A DNA stretch of 36,757 bases from CAYWTX01 sp964461295 (GTDB lineage Bacteria > Planctomycetota > Phycisphaerae > SM23-33): the NCBI GenBank assembly GCA_964461295.1, contig CAYWTX010000479.1:1-36757 (forward strand). The letters are read 5' to 3'. Below the pieces are notes generated by a model. That model saw only the letters and a list, made by a program, of their open reading frames with translations, was not told where the DNA came from and searched no databases. How positions within the stretch are numbered: position 1 is the stretch's first letter; each line of letters starts with the position of its first letter. Positions 17,169-25,863 of the stretch are shown here, one piece after another. The translations under genes and the position numbers were made by a program.

Positions 17169-17820
17169 GGTTCCTTCTCCTTTTTCTCTCTTGCCGCCAC
17201 ACTTTCCCTCCGCGAGAGGTGGCAGGTCTCGCGGGATAGTCGTGCCCATGCGCCCGTTCACCAGTCGCAGCTACGCGGCGGCAAACTCCATACACCTCGC
17301 CAAACTGGTTGTCGACGAATGGATTTCTGTTTAGTTGGTTCACGCATAACTTGTCAACCACGAGCCTCCCGCCTGTTTTCCGGGCACAATCGCCGATCGC
17401 CGCCCAACCCCGCCCCGGGAAGTCCTGTGTACTCCGTTTGGCGAGGCGCAGCGCCTGCAAGAAGCGGGCAGTCCCTTCGCGCCGCCACTGCTTGGAGGGG
17501 TTTCCGCAACCCCTACGCACTCTCCGTTTTTTCCGATCCTCCGTGATGTGACAGCAGATGAACACCAACCTCGAACCTACGCATGATACCACGGGCTGCC
17601 AATGCCCGCAAGGACAAAATCGCGCCGGAGCCAAGAAAAACTCACCCGTTTCGGGCATGGGCCACGGCCGGGCCGAACAGCGGCATGGGTGAGCCCAACG
17701 GGCTGCCGGGGGGGGGCGCGACGCCAGTGCCATGCCCGATGGGCCTGGTCGGGGCGGCGCCTTACGGCCGTCCTGTCGCTCGGGGGCCTGGGCCAGAAGT
17801 AGGGGATCGCTGCTGCCGTT
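17169..17820. promoter_or_regulatory. Upstream region of the PEP-CTERM gene
   Basis: This 652-nt gap has no gene. On the minus strand, TTGACA at 17357-17352 is a perfect -35 box, but the best -10 candidates 16-18 nt on (ACTAAA/CTAAAC/TAAACA near 17333-17328) are poor. A weaker sigma-54-like sequence, TGGCACTGGCGTCGCG, lies at 17732-17717 with GG and GC 10 nt apart, but it is about 540 nt from the start codon and in very GC-rich sequence. The Shine-Dalgarno (aaggagaagg) is just before the ATG at 17168. Confidence 0.35.
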
Positions 17821-18747
17821 TCAGCCGGATTGCCCGTAGGCGTACCGGTCGAGGGCCGATTCGCGGAGGGCCGGCATGCGTTTCCGGAAGCTGTCGAAGC
17901 GGTGCCGGCTCAGCAGCCATCGCAACTTGGCGTCGGTGCGGCGTAGATTCACCCGGTGGCGCCACGTGCCGATCGCACCCATCGGCAGGACAGGTTGGTC
18001 TGGATCTAACTCCCACGGGTGCAGGTAGATAACGCCGATTCTGCCGTGCTTGGCCGCCTGCCGAAGCGCCATCCCGACCATGTGGATGGGGAACAGGCGG
18101 AGATACCCTCCCCCGCCAACCGGCAGGTTCGCCGTGCAGAGACGCACCGTCAGCGGAGGGACCTCGAGCAGTTTCGCGCCGCCCGGCCCGACCGCCCAAT
18201 GGGCCCACCGCGGGGCGGCCGGGACCCCGTAGCGGTCATGCCGGATGGGGAACACGGAGGAATCGTACTCGTAGCCGGCTTCGGCCAGGACGTCGATCGC
18301 CCACGCGGTGTTTTCCACCAGCGAGAACGTCGGCGCCCGGAAGCCGGTCACGGCCGACGAGGCCAGGTCTTCAAGCAGCTTCCTGCTCTCGATGGCCTCG
18401 TCGCGGAACTCCTCCCGGCTGAGCGTCCCGATCATCCGGTGGCTGACGCCATGGGAAGCGATCTCGTGGCCGGCGTCGGCGATGAGACGGACCAGCCCCG
18501 GAAGACGGCGAGCCACCCAGCCCAGGACGAAGAAGGTGGCCGAGCTGCCGGAATCGGCCAACACCTGGAGGATGCGAGCGATGGGCGCCTGCAACCGGCT
18601 GGTGAAGTTGGGCCAGTCTTCGGGGCGTACCGTTCGGCCGGCTGCCTCAACCTGGAAGTACTCTTCCACGTCGAAGCTCAGGACATGACGGCGCGCGCCG
18701 ATGGTTGGGGTCGCGTCGCCGGCGCTGTCGGCAACCAGGCCATCCAT
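17821..18747 (-). CDS. XrtA-type polysaccharide deacetylase (DUF3473-like)
   Basis: The 308-aa protein is a carbohydrate-esterase-4 type polysaccharide deacetylase of the subfamily found in exosortase/EPS loci. Near residue 20 it has HVLSFDVEEYFQVEAAGR (first catalytic Asp, in the characteristic DVE-YFQVEA form). Then come FFVLGWVARRLPGLVRLIAD, HEIASHGVSHRMIG (the two zinc His), VTGFRAPTFSLVE (Arg motif) and VIYLHPWELDPDQP (last His motif). The C-terminal extension around TWRHRVNLRRTDAKLRWLL is typical of the subfamily. It probably removes N-acetyl groups from the exopolysaccharide made by the locus. No signal peptide is visible. The ATG at 18747 has gagg upstream and falls just after the repeat element. 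It is downstream of the TPR gene on the same strand. Confidence 0.88.
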   Translation of the reverse strand: MDGLVADSAGDATPTIGARRHVLSFDVEEYFQVEAAGRTVRPEDWPNFTSRLQAPIARILQVLADSGSSATFFVLGWVARRLPGLVRLIADAGHEIASHGVSHRMIGTLSREEFRDEAIESRKLLEDLASSAVTGFRAPTFSLVENTAWAIDVLAEAGYEYDSSVFPIRHDRYGVPAAPRWAHWAVGPGGAKLLEVPPLTVRLCTANLPVGGGGYLRLFPIHMVGMALRQAAKHGRIGVIYLHPWELDPDQPVLPMGAIGTWRHRVNLRRTDAKLRWLLSRHRFDSFRKRMPALRESALDRYAYGQSG

Positions 18748-18756
18748 GGGAGTCGC

Positions 18757-18905
18757 CTCAGAGTTTGTGGAAGAATTGGAACTCGCGGGTCTGCCCACGC
18801 TGGACGCCTTCTGTCGCCCCTTCGGGGCTCTATGCTTAACTGCTTGTATAACTGGGGCTTACGCCACTCGGCTAAGTCCTCGACGCCCCTGCGGGGCTAA
18901 GAGGC
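18757..18905. repeat. Dispersed hairpin repeat copy inside the exosortase gene cluster
   Basis: This copy resembles the outer arm of the composite element at 12436-12554: both share gacgccttctgtcgcccc, a ccccttcggggc hairpin, ctctatgcttaa and a ggcttacgcc stretch. Its 3' part, 18877-18904, is an exact 28-nt reverse complement of 36603-36630, with a cgcccctgcggggc hairpin. It lies between the TPR stop and the deacetylase start, so it would be transcribed as a stable hairpin within the message. Confidence 0.85.
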
Positions 18906-18975
18906 GAACCTACGAATTCCGGAGCTACACACACGTTCTGCGACTTCTGAGGGAGGCGTCCTCCTTCACAAGCTC

Positions 18976-21900
18976 TCACTTCTGGGCGTCCAGCTTGTTG
19001 AGGGCCGCCTGTGCGAGCCGGACGCACTCCTCCGTCGCCTTCGACATCGGCTCGCCCTTGGCCTTGAGATTCGCCCCGAGCTGGACGGCCGCCGCAAGGT
19101 GCCACTTGGCCAGTTCCGCATCGCCCGCCGTCGCCTCGACCTGCCCAAGGTGGTAATGGACATCGGGCGAACCGGGCAGGCCCTTGATGGCTTTGCGGAG
19201 CGGCGTAAGTGCCTCCGCGCTGCGCCCGCGCAGGTGGGCCAGCCAACCGGCCGTATCCTGCACTTGCGGCAGCGGCACCTCCTTCAGAGCCGCATCCGCC
19301 CACTCCTGGGCTTCGGCCAACTTGTCCTTGTCGTCGGGATGGAGTTGCACGGTAAGCGCGGCGGCGTTGTTGGCAGCCACGGGGTCCTTCCTGAGTCGCC
19401 AGACCTGGCGGTATATGTCGAGGGCCTTGGGCATCTCCTCTGCCTGCTCAAGGGCCGTGGCCTGCCGGAGCAGGTAGGTCGGATCAGGCTTGTCGCCCTT
19501 CCTGGCGAGGGCGGCATAGACTTCGGCCGCTTCCTTGTACTGTTTCTTGCTCAGAAGCAGGGCTGCCTGGAGCGCCTTAGCCAGTTCGCAGTCCTTCGGC
19601 TGGAGCAAGTCGGAGGCAGCCTGCAGGTCCTCGGCCTTGACGGCTATCATGGCGATCTGGGACGCCGCCCACTGGCAGTTGGGCCTGGCCCTGAGGGCCT
19701 CCATCGCCCACCGCAGCGCCAGGTGCGTCTGCCCGAGGTCCAGAGCGACAAGCGACTGGATCAGCCTGATGGTCTCTTCGGGCGCCGCCTTCGAGGCGGC
19801 CGCGTGGGCGACCAGCTCCTCGCCGGCCTGGAGATCGGAGCCGGTTCCGAAGCCCTTCAACTGGTCCTTGACCAGCGCCTCGTCACCGGCCAGCAGTCCG
19901 CAGAGGAAGCGGTGGACCGGCGGGATCCGCCGGCCAAGCCCCTTCAGGTCAGCGTCGAGTTTGTCGAGGCGGGCGTGCCAGGCCCGCAAGGCCTTGATGT
20001 CGCCGGCGCGCTTGGCCAGGCACAGCCCCAGTTCGGCGGGGAAGACGCCCGCCTTTTCCGGCTCGGCGACGTACTTTGCCGCTCCCGCGGGGTCGTTATC
20101 CATGGTCAGGACGGCGGCTGTGGTGCGCCACTGCGGGAGAGGGCTGGCTTGCGCGAGGGTCTTGGCGGTTTCCCTGGCTTCGGCCATGTTGCCGTCCTGG
20201 ACCGCCGCCTGGATCGCCAGGCCCCCCACGCCGACGGGCAAGGCGCCTCCCGGCGTGGCGCGGAAGTTCCGGAAGGCCTTCATCGCCTCGGCGGGCCTGT
20301 TGTTCTCGATCAGCAGCGACATCCGCCGGGCCAGCCCCTGCTCGTCCCTGGGCCGCTTGCGGCCCAGGGCCCCAAGGATCGACAGCTTGGCCTCCAGCGG
20401 CTCGGCCGCCTCGGCGAGCAGGATCTGGGCGGGTATATACTCCTGTGTATATTCGGATATTCTGCCAATCGCGTCCCGGGCGGCGTCCTTTCGGCCCAGG
20501 GCCGTCAATGCGCGGCCCAGGGCGAGGTCAAGCTGCGGGCTGGGGCCGTGCGCCAGCTTGCCGATCGCCTCGAATCGCTCGATCGCCTGGGCGTTCAGCC
20601 CCCGGCGGATGAAGAACAGGCCTTCTTCATAGAGCGCGATCGGCCGGCAACCCTCCCCTACGGCGGCGAGCTTCTTCAGCGTATCCAGGGCCTCCAGGGG
20701 CTTGTCCTGTGCGTCGCGGATGTCAGCCAGCCTCACGTAGAGCCCGTAATCTCCCGGCTGAAGTTCGATCGCCCGCTTATAGAGGTTGGGGACATCCTCG
20801 ATCTTCCTCCTTGCCAGGCTCAGCACGTCGGCTCGGAGGAGGTAGCTCCTGGGATCGCCCGGGACCATCCGCTCGACGACGTCGCAGGTGGCCAGGGCGA
20901 CGTCGTAGTTGCCCAGCTGGGCGCGGAGGTTGGCGGCCTGGCGAAGCGACTCGGCGTCCTTGTCCTTTTCGGCCTCCGCGCAGAGCTGGACGAGCACGGC
21001 TTCGGCCTCCGCCATGCGACGGGCGCGGGCCAGGAGGTCCGCCTTGCCGTACAGGGCTCGGGTCCTGGCGATGCCCTTGGTGCGGCTGATCACCTGGTCC
21101 AAGTGGCGCAGGCCCTCGTCGAGCCTGCCGCTCTGGGCCAAAGCCGCGGCGCGGAGCAGTTCCGCCCGGTAGCGCAGGAAGTCGTTGGCTCCGGGGCTGG
21201 CGATCGTCCGGGCATAGTAGTCGGCCGCCTCGACCGGCTGGCCCAGGTCCGCGTGGAGCTGCCCCATGGCAAAGTCGATGTTGTCCTTCCGGGCAAGAGG
21301 CACGGCCTGGAGCTTCTCGTACACCTTTCTCATCGCATCGCTGACCTTGTCCAGCGGGAGGCGAAGGAGCTTCTGCGGCTCGTCCTTGCTCTTGGCGCCG
21401 CCCTCGCCTCCCGCGGCCACATCCTCCCCGACGGTCTGGGCGAGGAGAAGGGACGCCAGGCGCTGATAGGGAGGCAGGCTCTCGGGGCGTCCGGTGACGA
21501 CCCGCTTCCACTCCTCCATGCACAGGTCTCTCTGTCCCATCGCCTCGTAGGCTCGGGCCAGCGGCTCGCGGAAGTCGAGCTTGTTGGGGTTGTCGCGAAG
21601 GGCTTGGAGGCACAGGTTCTTGCACTGATCGGGCTGGCCATTGGCTAGGTAGATCATGGCCAGGGGCACCCCGAACCGCTTGCCGGCGTCGGGACGCTGA
21701 AGGACCGCCTGAGCGGCGGCATCGATCGGCTCTCCCCGCAGAGCCTTGATCTGGAGGGTGACCAGTTCGGCCGAGATGCTGATCGGCGCGACGGGAGAGA
21801 GCACTTCCTCGGCCTCGTTCAGGGCGCCCACGTTGAGCAGGGCGCGGGCCAGGGCGAGCCGGTACTGCGGCTTGTGCGGGCTGGCTCGGACGGCCTTGCG

Positions 21901-23643
21901 GTAGTAGTCTTCCGCCTGGAGCCCTCTGCCGGTGTCGTTGAGCACGCTGGCCAGGGCAAAGCAGAGGCGTGGCTCGTTGGGGTCGGAAGCCAGCTTGTCG
22001 GCGACGAGCTTCTCGGCCTCGGGGGAGCGGCCCTTGCGGTTCAGCGCCTGGGCGACGGCCAGCACGTCCTCCGTGGCGACGGGCTTTTCCTTCGCGGCCA
22101 TTGCCAGGACGTCGTCGAGGATCTGTTCGGCCTGCTCGCGATCCCCGATGGCGGCGTACCCATCGGAGATGATCATCCGCATGACGGGGTTCCTGGCGTA
22201 ACCGTCCCATCCCTCCTGTTTCCACGCCTTCAGCATCGCCTCGCGGGCGAGATCGGGCCGGTCGGTCTCTCGGGCGGCCTCGATGTACAGGCGGAGCGAT
22301 TCGGGGTCGTCGGGATGGCCCTTGTAGAAGGCGTCGGCGTCGGCGTACGCCTGCTCGTAGAAGCCGCCCTGAAGGAGGAGTTCGGCGAAGAGCTTGCGGG
22401 CGTCAGGGTGGTCGGGCACAAGGTGGGTGACCGTCCGCATCGCCTCGCGGGCAAGCTCCACCTTTCCGGCCGCCTGGGCGGCCTTGGCATACCAGTACTG
22501 GACCTGGTACCAGGTGGGGAAGTCCGCCTTGAGGCTGAACAGCTCGCGCTCGGCGTTGACCGTATCGCCCTTGAGCAGCAGGATGCGAGCGTGGAGCAGG
22601 CGGGCGCCGGAAGCCCGCTTGTCGGTCTTCACGACCTCCGCGGACAGACGTTCGGCCATCGCCAGATCGCCGGCCTCGGCCGCAACCTGCGCCCTGCCGA
22701 GTTTCACGGACGTGTTGTCAGGATGCATGGCGATCAGGTTGTCGAGGCGTTTGGTGGCCTCATCGGTCCGCTGCCTGCGTTTGGCCGGATCCTCGCCGGG
22801 CCGCCTCTTGACGTCCTCCTGGGCCAGCAGCACGGTGGCCATGGGCGGCGGGTCGTTCAGCGCAAATATGGCCTTGCGGGCGGCGGCCAGCGAATTGCCG
22901 TCGTTGACCTCGATGCACATCCGGACCAGCGTCTCGCTGGCGACCTCCCTGGAGGGCTGTTTCAGCACCACGTTCAGGAGCAGGGCGATGGCCTTCGCCT
23001 GGCTTACCCTGGACGCCGCCAGGGCGTGCTGGCTTCGTTGGCGCTTTGTGGAGGCCACGTCCGGCTGCCGTGAGGCGTCGGCGACCCGGGCCTCCCTGTC
23101 GAACCGGTCGGCCAGAAGGCGTTGCGCGTGAGCCAGCCGGCCGAGGTTGCGGCCAATCTCCTGGCCGACCAGGAGCGAGTCGGCTTCGTTCTTGGCCTGG
23201 AATCCCGACAGAGCGCGGTCGGCATCGCCAAGCCCTTCGATCGCCCGCTGGATGGCCTGCACGTTGTCTCGCGTTGCGGGCAGTTCGAGCGTCTGCGATG
23301 CGGGCAGGTAGCACGTCGCCGCCTGGGCCAGGCGGATCTCGACGGCATCGGGGGCGCGCTTGGCCGCTTCCAGGAGCACGGCCTTGGCCTCGGGGTACTT
23401 GCCCTGGCGAACGAGCGCGTCGGCCTTCAACGAGTACCCGCGCCAGTCCGCGGGGTTCTTCTCGATGTAGGTGGCGGCGATTTGTCCGGCCTTGTCGAGG
23501 TTGTTCGCATTGAGGGCCAGTTGGCCCTTGGCCAGGAGCCGCCAGCCGGTGCTTGCCCGCACGTGCCACCACACGCCGACCCCGACTCCACCCAGGACGA
23601 CCAACGCCACGATGATCCACGCAATGCGCCGTCTCTGTGACAT
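18976..23643 (-). CDS. Giant membrane-anchored TPR protein (PrsT-like)
   Basis: The 1555-aa protein has a single N-terminal membrane helix (residues ~8-27, IAWIIVALVVLGGVGVGVWW); the rest is expected outside the cytoplasmic membrane. From about residue 35 to the end it is made of tetratricopeptide repeats, visible as recurring A-x(3)-Y/L patterns: KADALVRQGKYPEAKAVLLE, LARALLNVGALNEAEEVLSP, YGKADLLARARRMAEAEAVL, YEEGLFFIRRGLNAQAIERF. It resembles the TPR lipoprotein/membrane proteins of PEP-CTERM loci (PrsT), which are usually smaller (around 900 aa). It probably scaffolds secretion or polysaccharide assembly in the periplasm. The ATG at 23643 places the helix at the N-terminus. It follows the exosortase gene by 72 nt and is likely co-transcribed with it. 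Confidence 0.88.
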   Translation of the reverse strand: MSQRRRIAWIIVALVVLGGVGVGVWWHVRASTGWRLLAKGQLALNANNLDKAGQIAATYIEKNPADWRGYSLKADALVRQGKYPEAKAVLLEAAKRAPDAVEIRLAQAATCYLPASQTLELPATRDNVQAIQRAIEGLGDADRALSGFQAKNEADSLLVGQEIGRNLGRLAHAQRLLADRFDREARVADASRQPDVASTKRQRSQHALAASRVSQAKAIALLLNVVLKQPSREVASETLVRMCIEVNDGNSLAAARKAIFALNDPPPMATVLLAQEDVKRRPGEDPAKRRQRTDEATKRLDNLIAMHPDNTSVKLGRAQVAAEAGDLAMAERLSAEVVKTDKRASGARLLHARILLLKGDTVNAERELFSLKADFPTWYQVQYWYAKAAQAAGKVELAREAMRTVTHLVPDHPDARKLFAELLLQGGFYEQAYADADAFYKGHPDDPESLRLYIEAARETDRPDLAREAMLKAWKQEGWDGYARNPVMRMIISDGYAAIGDREQAEQILDDVLAMAAKEKPVATEDVLAVAQALNRKGRSPEAEKLVADKLASDPNEPRLCFALASVLNDTGRGLQAEDYYRKAVRASPHKPQYRLALARALLNVGALNEAEEVLSPVAPISISAELVTLQIKALRGEPIDAAAQAVLQRPDAGKRFGVPLAMIYLANGQPDQCKNLCLQALRDNPNKLDFREPLARAYEAMGQRDLCMEEWKRVVTGRPESLPPYQRLASLLLAQTVGEDVAAGGEGGAKSKDEPQKLLRLPLDKVSDAMRKVYEKLQAVPLARKDNIDFAMGQLHADLGQPVEAADYYARTIASPGANDFLRYRAELLRAAALAQSGRLDEGLRHLDQVISRTKGIARTRALYGKADLLARARRMAEAEAVLVQLCAEAEKDKDAESLRQAANLRAQLGNYDVALATCDVVERMVPGDPRSYLLRADVLSLARRKIEDVPNLYKRAIELQPGDYGLYVRLADIRDAQDKPLEALDTLKKLAAVGEGCRPIALYEEGLFFIRRGLNAQAIERFEAIGKLAHGPSPQLDLALGRALTALGRKDAARDAIGRISEYTQEYIPAQILLAEAAEPLEAKLSILGALGRKRPRDEQGLARRMSLLIENNRPAEAMKAFRNFRATPGGALPVGVGGLAIQAAVQDGNMAEARETAKTLAQASPLPQWRTTAAVLTMDNDPAGAAKYVAEPEKAGVFPAELGLCLAKRAGDIKALRAWHARLDKLDADLKGLGRRIPPVHRFLCGLLAGDEALVKDQLKGFGTGSDLQAGEELVAHAAASKAAPEETIRLIQSLVALDLGQTHLALRWAMEALRARPNCQWAASQIAMIAVKAEDLQAASDLLQPKDCELAKALQAALLLSKKQYKEAAEVYAALARKGDKPDPTYLLRQATALEQAEEMPKALDIYRQVWRLRKDPVAANNAAALTVQLHPDDKDKLAEAQEWADAALKEVPLPQVQDTAGWLAHLRGRSAEALTPLRKAIKGLPGSPDVHYHLGQVEATAGDAELAKWHLAAAVQLGANLKAKGEPMSKATEECVRLAQAALNKLDAQK

Positions 23644-23715
23644 GGCTGTATCCTCTACGCGTTTGTCTCGCGAGGCCCGGTTCCGGCTCCCGGATGGGGC
23701 CGGGGCGCAGGGTCC

Positions 23716-25362
23716 TCACTTCAGCTTCTGGTCAAGGTGCGGCATGGCTGCACGAAGCAGCCCCACGGACCGCCTTCGCGCCTCGTCAAGAGATCCGCCA
23801 ACGACCGTCGATACCCGGATCAGCGCTCCGCTGGAATCCCTGCCGAGGATCCCGTTGGCGAAGATCGCGAACTGCTGGCTCCAGAAGCTCCGGGTGTACT
23901 TCGGCCCGCACTTGTAGGTGTACAGGAAGTACAGCTTCTGCTTGCCTGTCTGAACGATCAGCTCCCGGCAGGAAACGCCCCCTTCGCCGGCGACGGCCTC
24001 GACATCCACGTCTCGCTTGTCAACGATGCTCCCGCCGGCTCCCTCCAGGCAGACGTCGGGCGGGTGGGTCCCCTTGCGGTTGTCCCTGCTGAAGATGATG
24101 CAGATCGTCGTTGGGGGCACGTCCGCGGCCACGTACTGGCGATTGAGGCAGTCTTCCGTCTCCAGGACGTCCATCGTCTCCTGGTCGAGGGGGACGTCGT
24201 AGCTGTGCAACACCTTGTCCGCCACGCACAGTTCCACTGGCAGGGCCGCGCTGGCGACCCTCAGGTTCCAGGCCGGGGCAATGGAGCGGCTCAGCCACCA
24301 CGTTCCGGCCGCCGAGACGACCATCAGCCCCACGGCCACCCAACCCCGCGCGCCGTGCAGCGCCCCGAACAAGGCGGGAGTCTGCTCGGCGTCCTCGTCG
24401 GTCCGCCGAACGTCGTGGAACAGGGCAACGACTTTCGCCGGCCTGCCGAGGGCCCTGCGGGCCCAGAGGATGAGTTTCTCGGCGCCGAACATCATCAGGA
24501 ACGCCAGGATGAACACCGCCACCCCCGAAGAGTCGTGGTATCGCCCCGTCGCGGTCTGGACGTCCCAAACCTCGGCGACGAAGATCAGGCTCAGGATGCG
24601 GAGGGAGTTGGCGATGACGGCCACCACGAAGGAGGCCGCGAACAGCAGCAGCCGCCACCCGCCTTGCAGCCGGCAGATATACGTGTAAAGGGACCCGAAC
24701 GCCAGCAGGCTGATCAGCGTCCGAAGCCCGTTGCACACGTTGCCGACCACCAGCATCTTGTCGTTCAGGAGCAGGATCTGGTTGCCCGCCCGCTCGGCCG
24801 TGATGCCGATTGCCCCGGCCAGCGTGACGCCCACTTCCGTTGCGAACATCCGCAGGCGGAAGTTCATGTTGGCGATCATGACCTGCGGCAGCGGCACCAT
24901 GAAGAAGAGGATCGCGATGGGAAACCACAGCCGCCTGAGCGCCTCGGCGCCCCATACCATCAGGACCATGCCCACCAGGATCCCGATGAAAGCGAACCCG
25001 CTGGCAAAGTTCACCCGGGCCAGGCAGGCCGTCAGGTGAAGCAGGATCGACGCCACGAGGACCACCCCGCCGAGAACGGGCCTGGGACGCACGCGGATGC
25101 GCGTGTGGCGGATCAGGAGCACGGCGATCAGCAGACTGATGAAGGGCACCAGCGGGCCGTGCGTGTAGTAGCTCGCGCCGCCCGTGATGCGGTCGTACAG
25201 GCTCAGGTCTCCGTGGTGCCACGAAGGGAACCAGCGGTGCCACATCTCCGCGAATGTGTTGGCAAACCCGATCGCCATCGTCCCCGCCAGAAGGAGCCAC
25301 AGGACAAAAGCGGGGACGGCCGGTCGTTCTTGCCGCCCACGAATCTCCGGTTGTTCTGTCAC
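23716..25362 (-). CDS. Exosortase fused to EpsI domain
   Basis: The 548-aa polytopic membrane protein is a cysteine transpeptidase that cleaves PEP-CTERM tails. The first ~300 residues hold about eight transmembrane segments, with the catalytic triad in family context: Cys in VGNVCNGLRTLISLLA (~208), Arg in VVAVIANSLRILSLIF (~253) and His in TGRYHDSSGVAVFIL (~274). After a linker there is another membrane helix (GWVAVGLMVVSAAGTWWLS). A C-terminal soluble domain (residues ~380-548) with CLNRQYVAADVPPTTICIIF and THPPDVCLEGAGGSIVD matches EpsI/DUF3485, which is often a separate gene or a fusion in these systems. The GTG at 25362 has aaggag about 6 nt upstream. It is the first gene of a minus-strand set with the TPR protein and deacetylase, divergent from the ATPase. 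Confidence 0.93.
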   Translation of the reverse strand: MTEQPEIRGRQERPAVPAFVLWLLLAGTMAIGFANTFAEMWHRWFPSWHHGDLSLYDRITGGASYYTHGPLVPFISLLIAVLLIRHTRIRVRPRPVLGGVVLVASILLHLTACLARVNFASGFAFIGILVGMVLMVWGAEALRRLWFPIAILFFMVPLPQVMIANMNFRLRMFATEVGVTLAGAIGITAERAGNQILLLNDKMLVVGNVCNGLRTLISLLAFGSLYTYICRLQGGWRLLLFAASFVVAVIANSLRILSLIFVAEVWDVQTATGRYHDSSGVAVFILAFLMMFGAEKLILWARRALGRPAKVVALFHDVRRTDEDAEQTPALFGALHGARGWVAVGLMVVSAAGTWWLSRSIAPAWNLRVASAALPVELCVADKVLHSYDVPLDQETMDVLETEDCLNRQYVAADVPPTTICIIFSRDNRKGTHPPDVCLEGAGGSIVDKRDVDVEAVAGEGGVSCRELIVQTGKQKLYFLYTYKCGPKYTRSFWSQQFAIFANGILGRDSSGALIRVSTVVGGSLDEARRRSVGLLRAAMPHLDQKLK

Positions 25363-25863
25363 TCCAACTCCTTCCGGCGCGGAAGCCTGGCCCCGCCTTC
25401 GAGGGGGCCCCCGGGCTGTCCTCTTCCGTCAGCTTAGGCGAGCTAGGGGCTATCAACCTATACGGCTGCCCCCGGCAACCGGTTCGGCGAACTCAGGCCC
25501 GGCATCCGATGGGCCGTGCGGCGGGTACGGCGGCCCACCCAGAGAGTATCGGCGAGCCGGGGCGCCGCCATTAGCCCGCATCCATGCGCATCGCCGGTCA
25601 ACAGCCGCGCGGCTGAACCCCGCAAGGGGCCATGCCCCGTCGCGGCGACCCGTTTGCGGCGCCCGGCCGGCGGCGCCGCCCCCGAGGTCCACTTGCATAA
25701 CCGCTTCCAAATCCCCCCAAGCGGCCCCATAATGCCGTGCAAGCTCTTTCCGCCCGGCGGGCGGAGCCGAAGTGATCGAGGGTTCGGCCGATTCTGTCGG
25801 CCCTGGACCGCGCCGGACAGCATACCCGCCGCGGATCCGGCCGGCAAGCGGCAGAGGCAGACC
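25363..25863. promoter_or_regulatory. Divergent region between exosortase and ATPase genes
   Basis: This 501-nt GC-rich stretch has no supportable gene; a frame open from 25516 into the ATPase is arginine/proline-rich and lacks conserved motifs. It should carry promoters for both exosortase-locus transcripts. No well-spaced -35/-10 or -24/-12 pair was found on either strand. Shine-Dalgarno sequences are at its edges (aaggag for the minus gene, agagg for the plus gene). Confidence 0.4.

Noticed and set aside
19099..21648. 849-codon plus-strand frame opposite the TPR gene
   Set aside because: Low-complexity Gly/Leu/Arg/Val shadow of the TPR repeats with no recognisable domains.
25516..25863. 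116-codon N-terminal extension of the AAA ATPase
   Set aside because: The family's conserved start is at 25864; the extension is disordered and Arg/Pro-rich.
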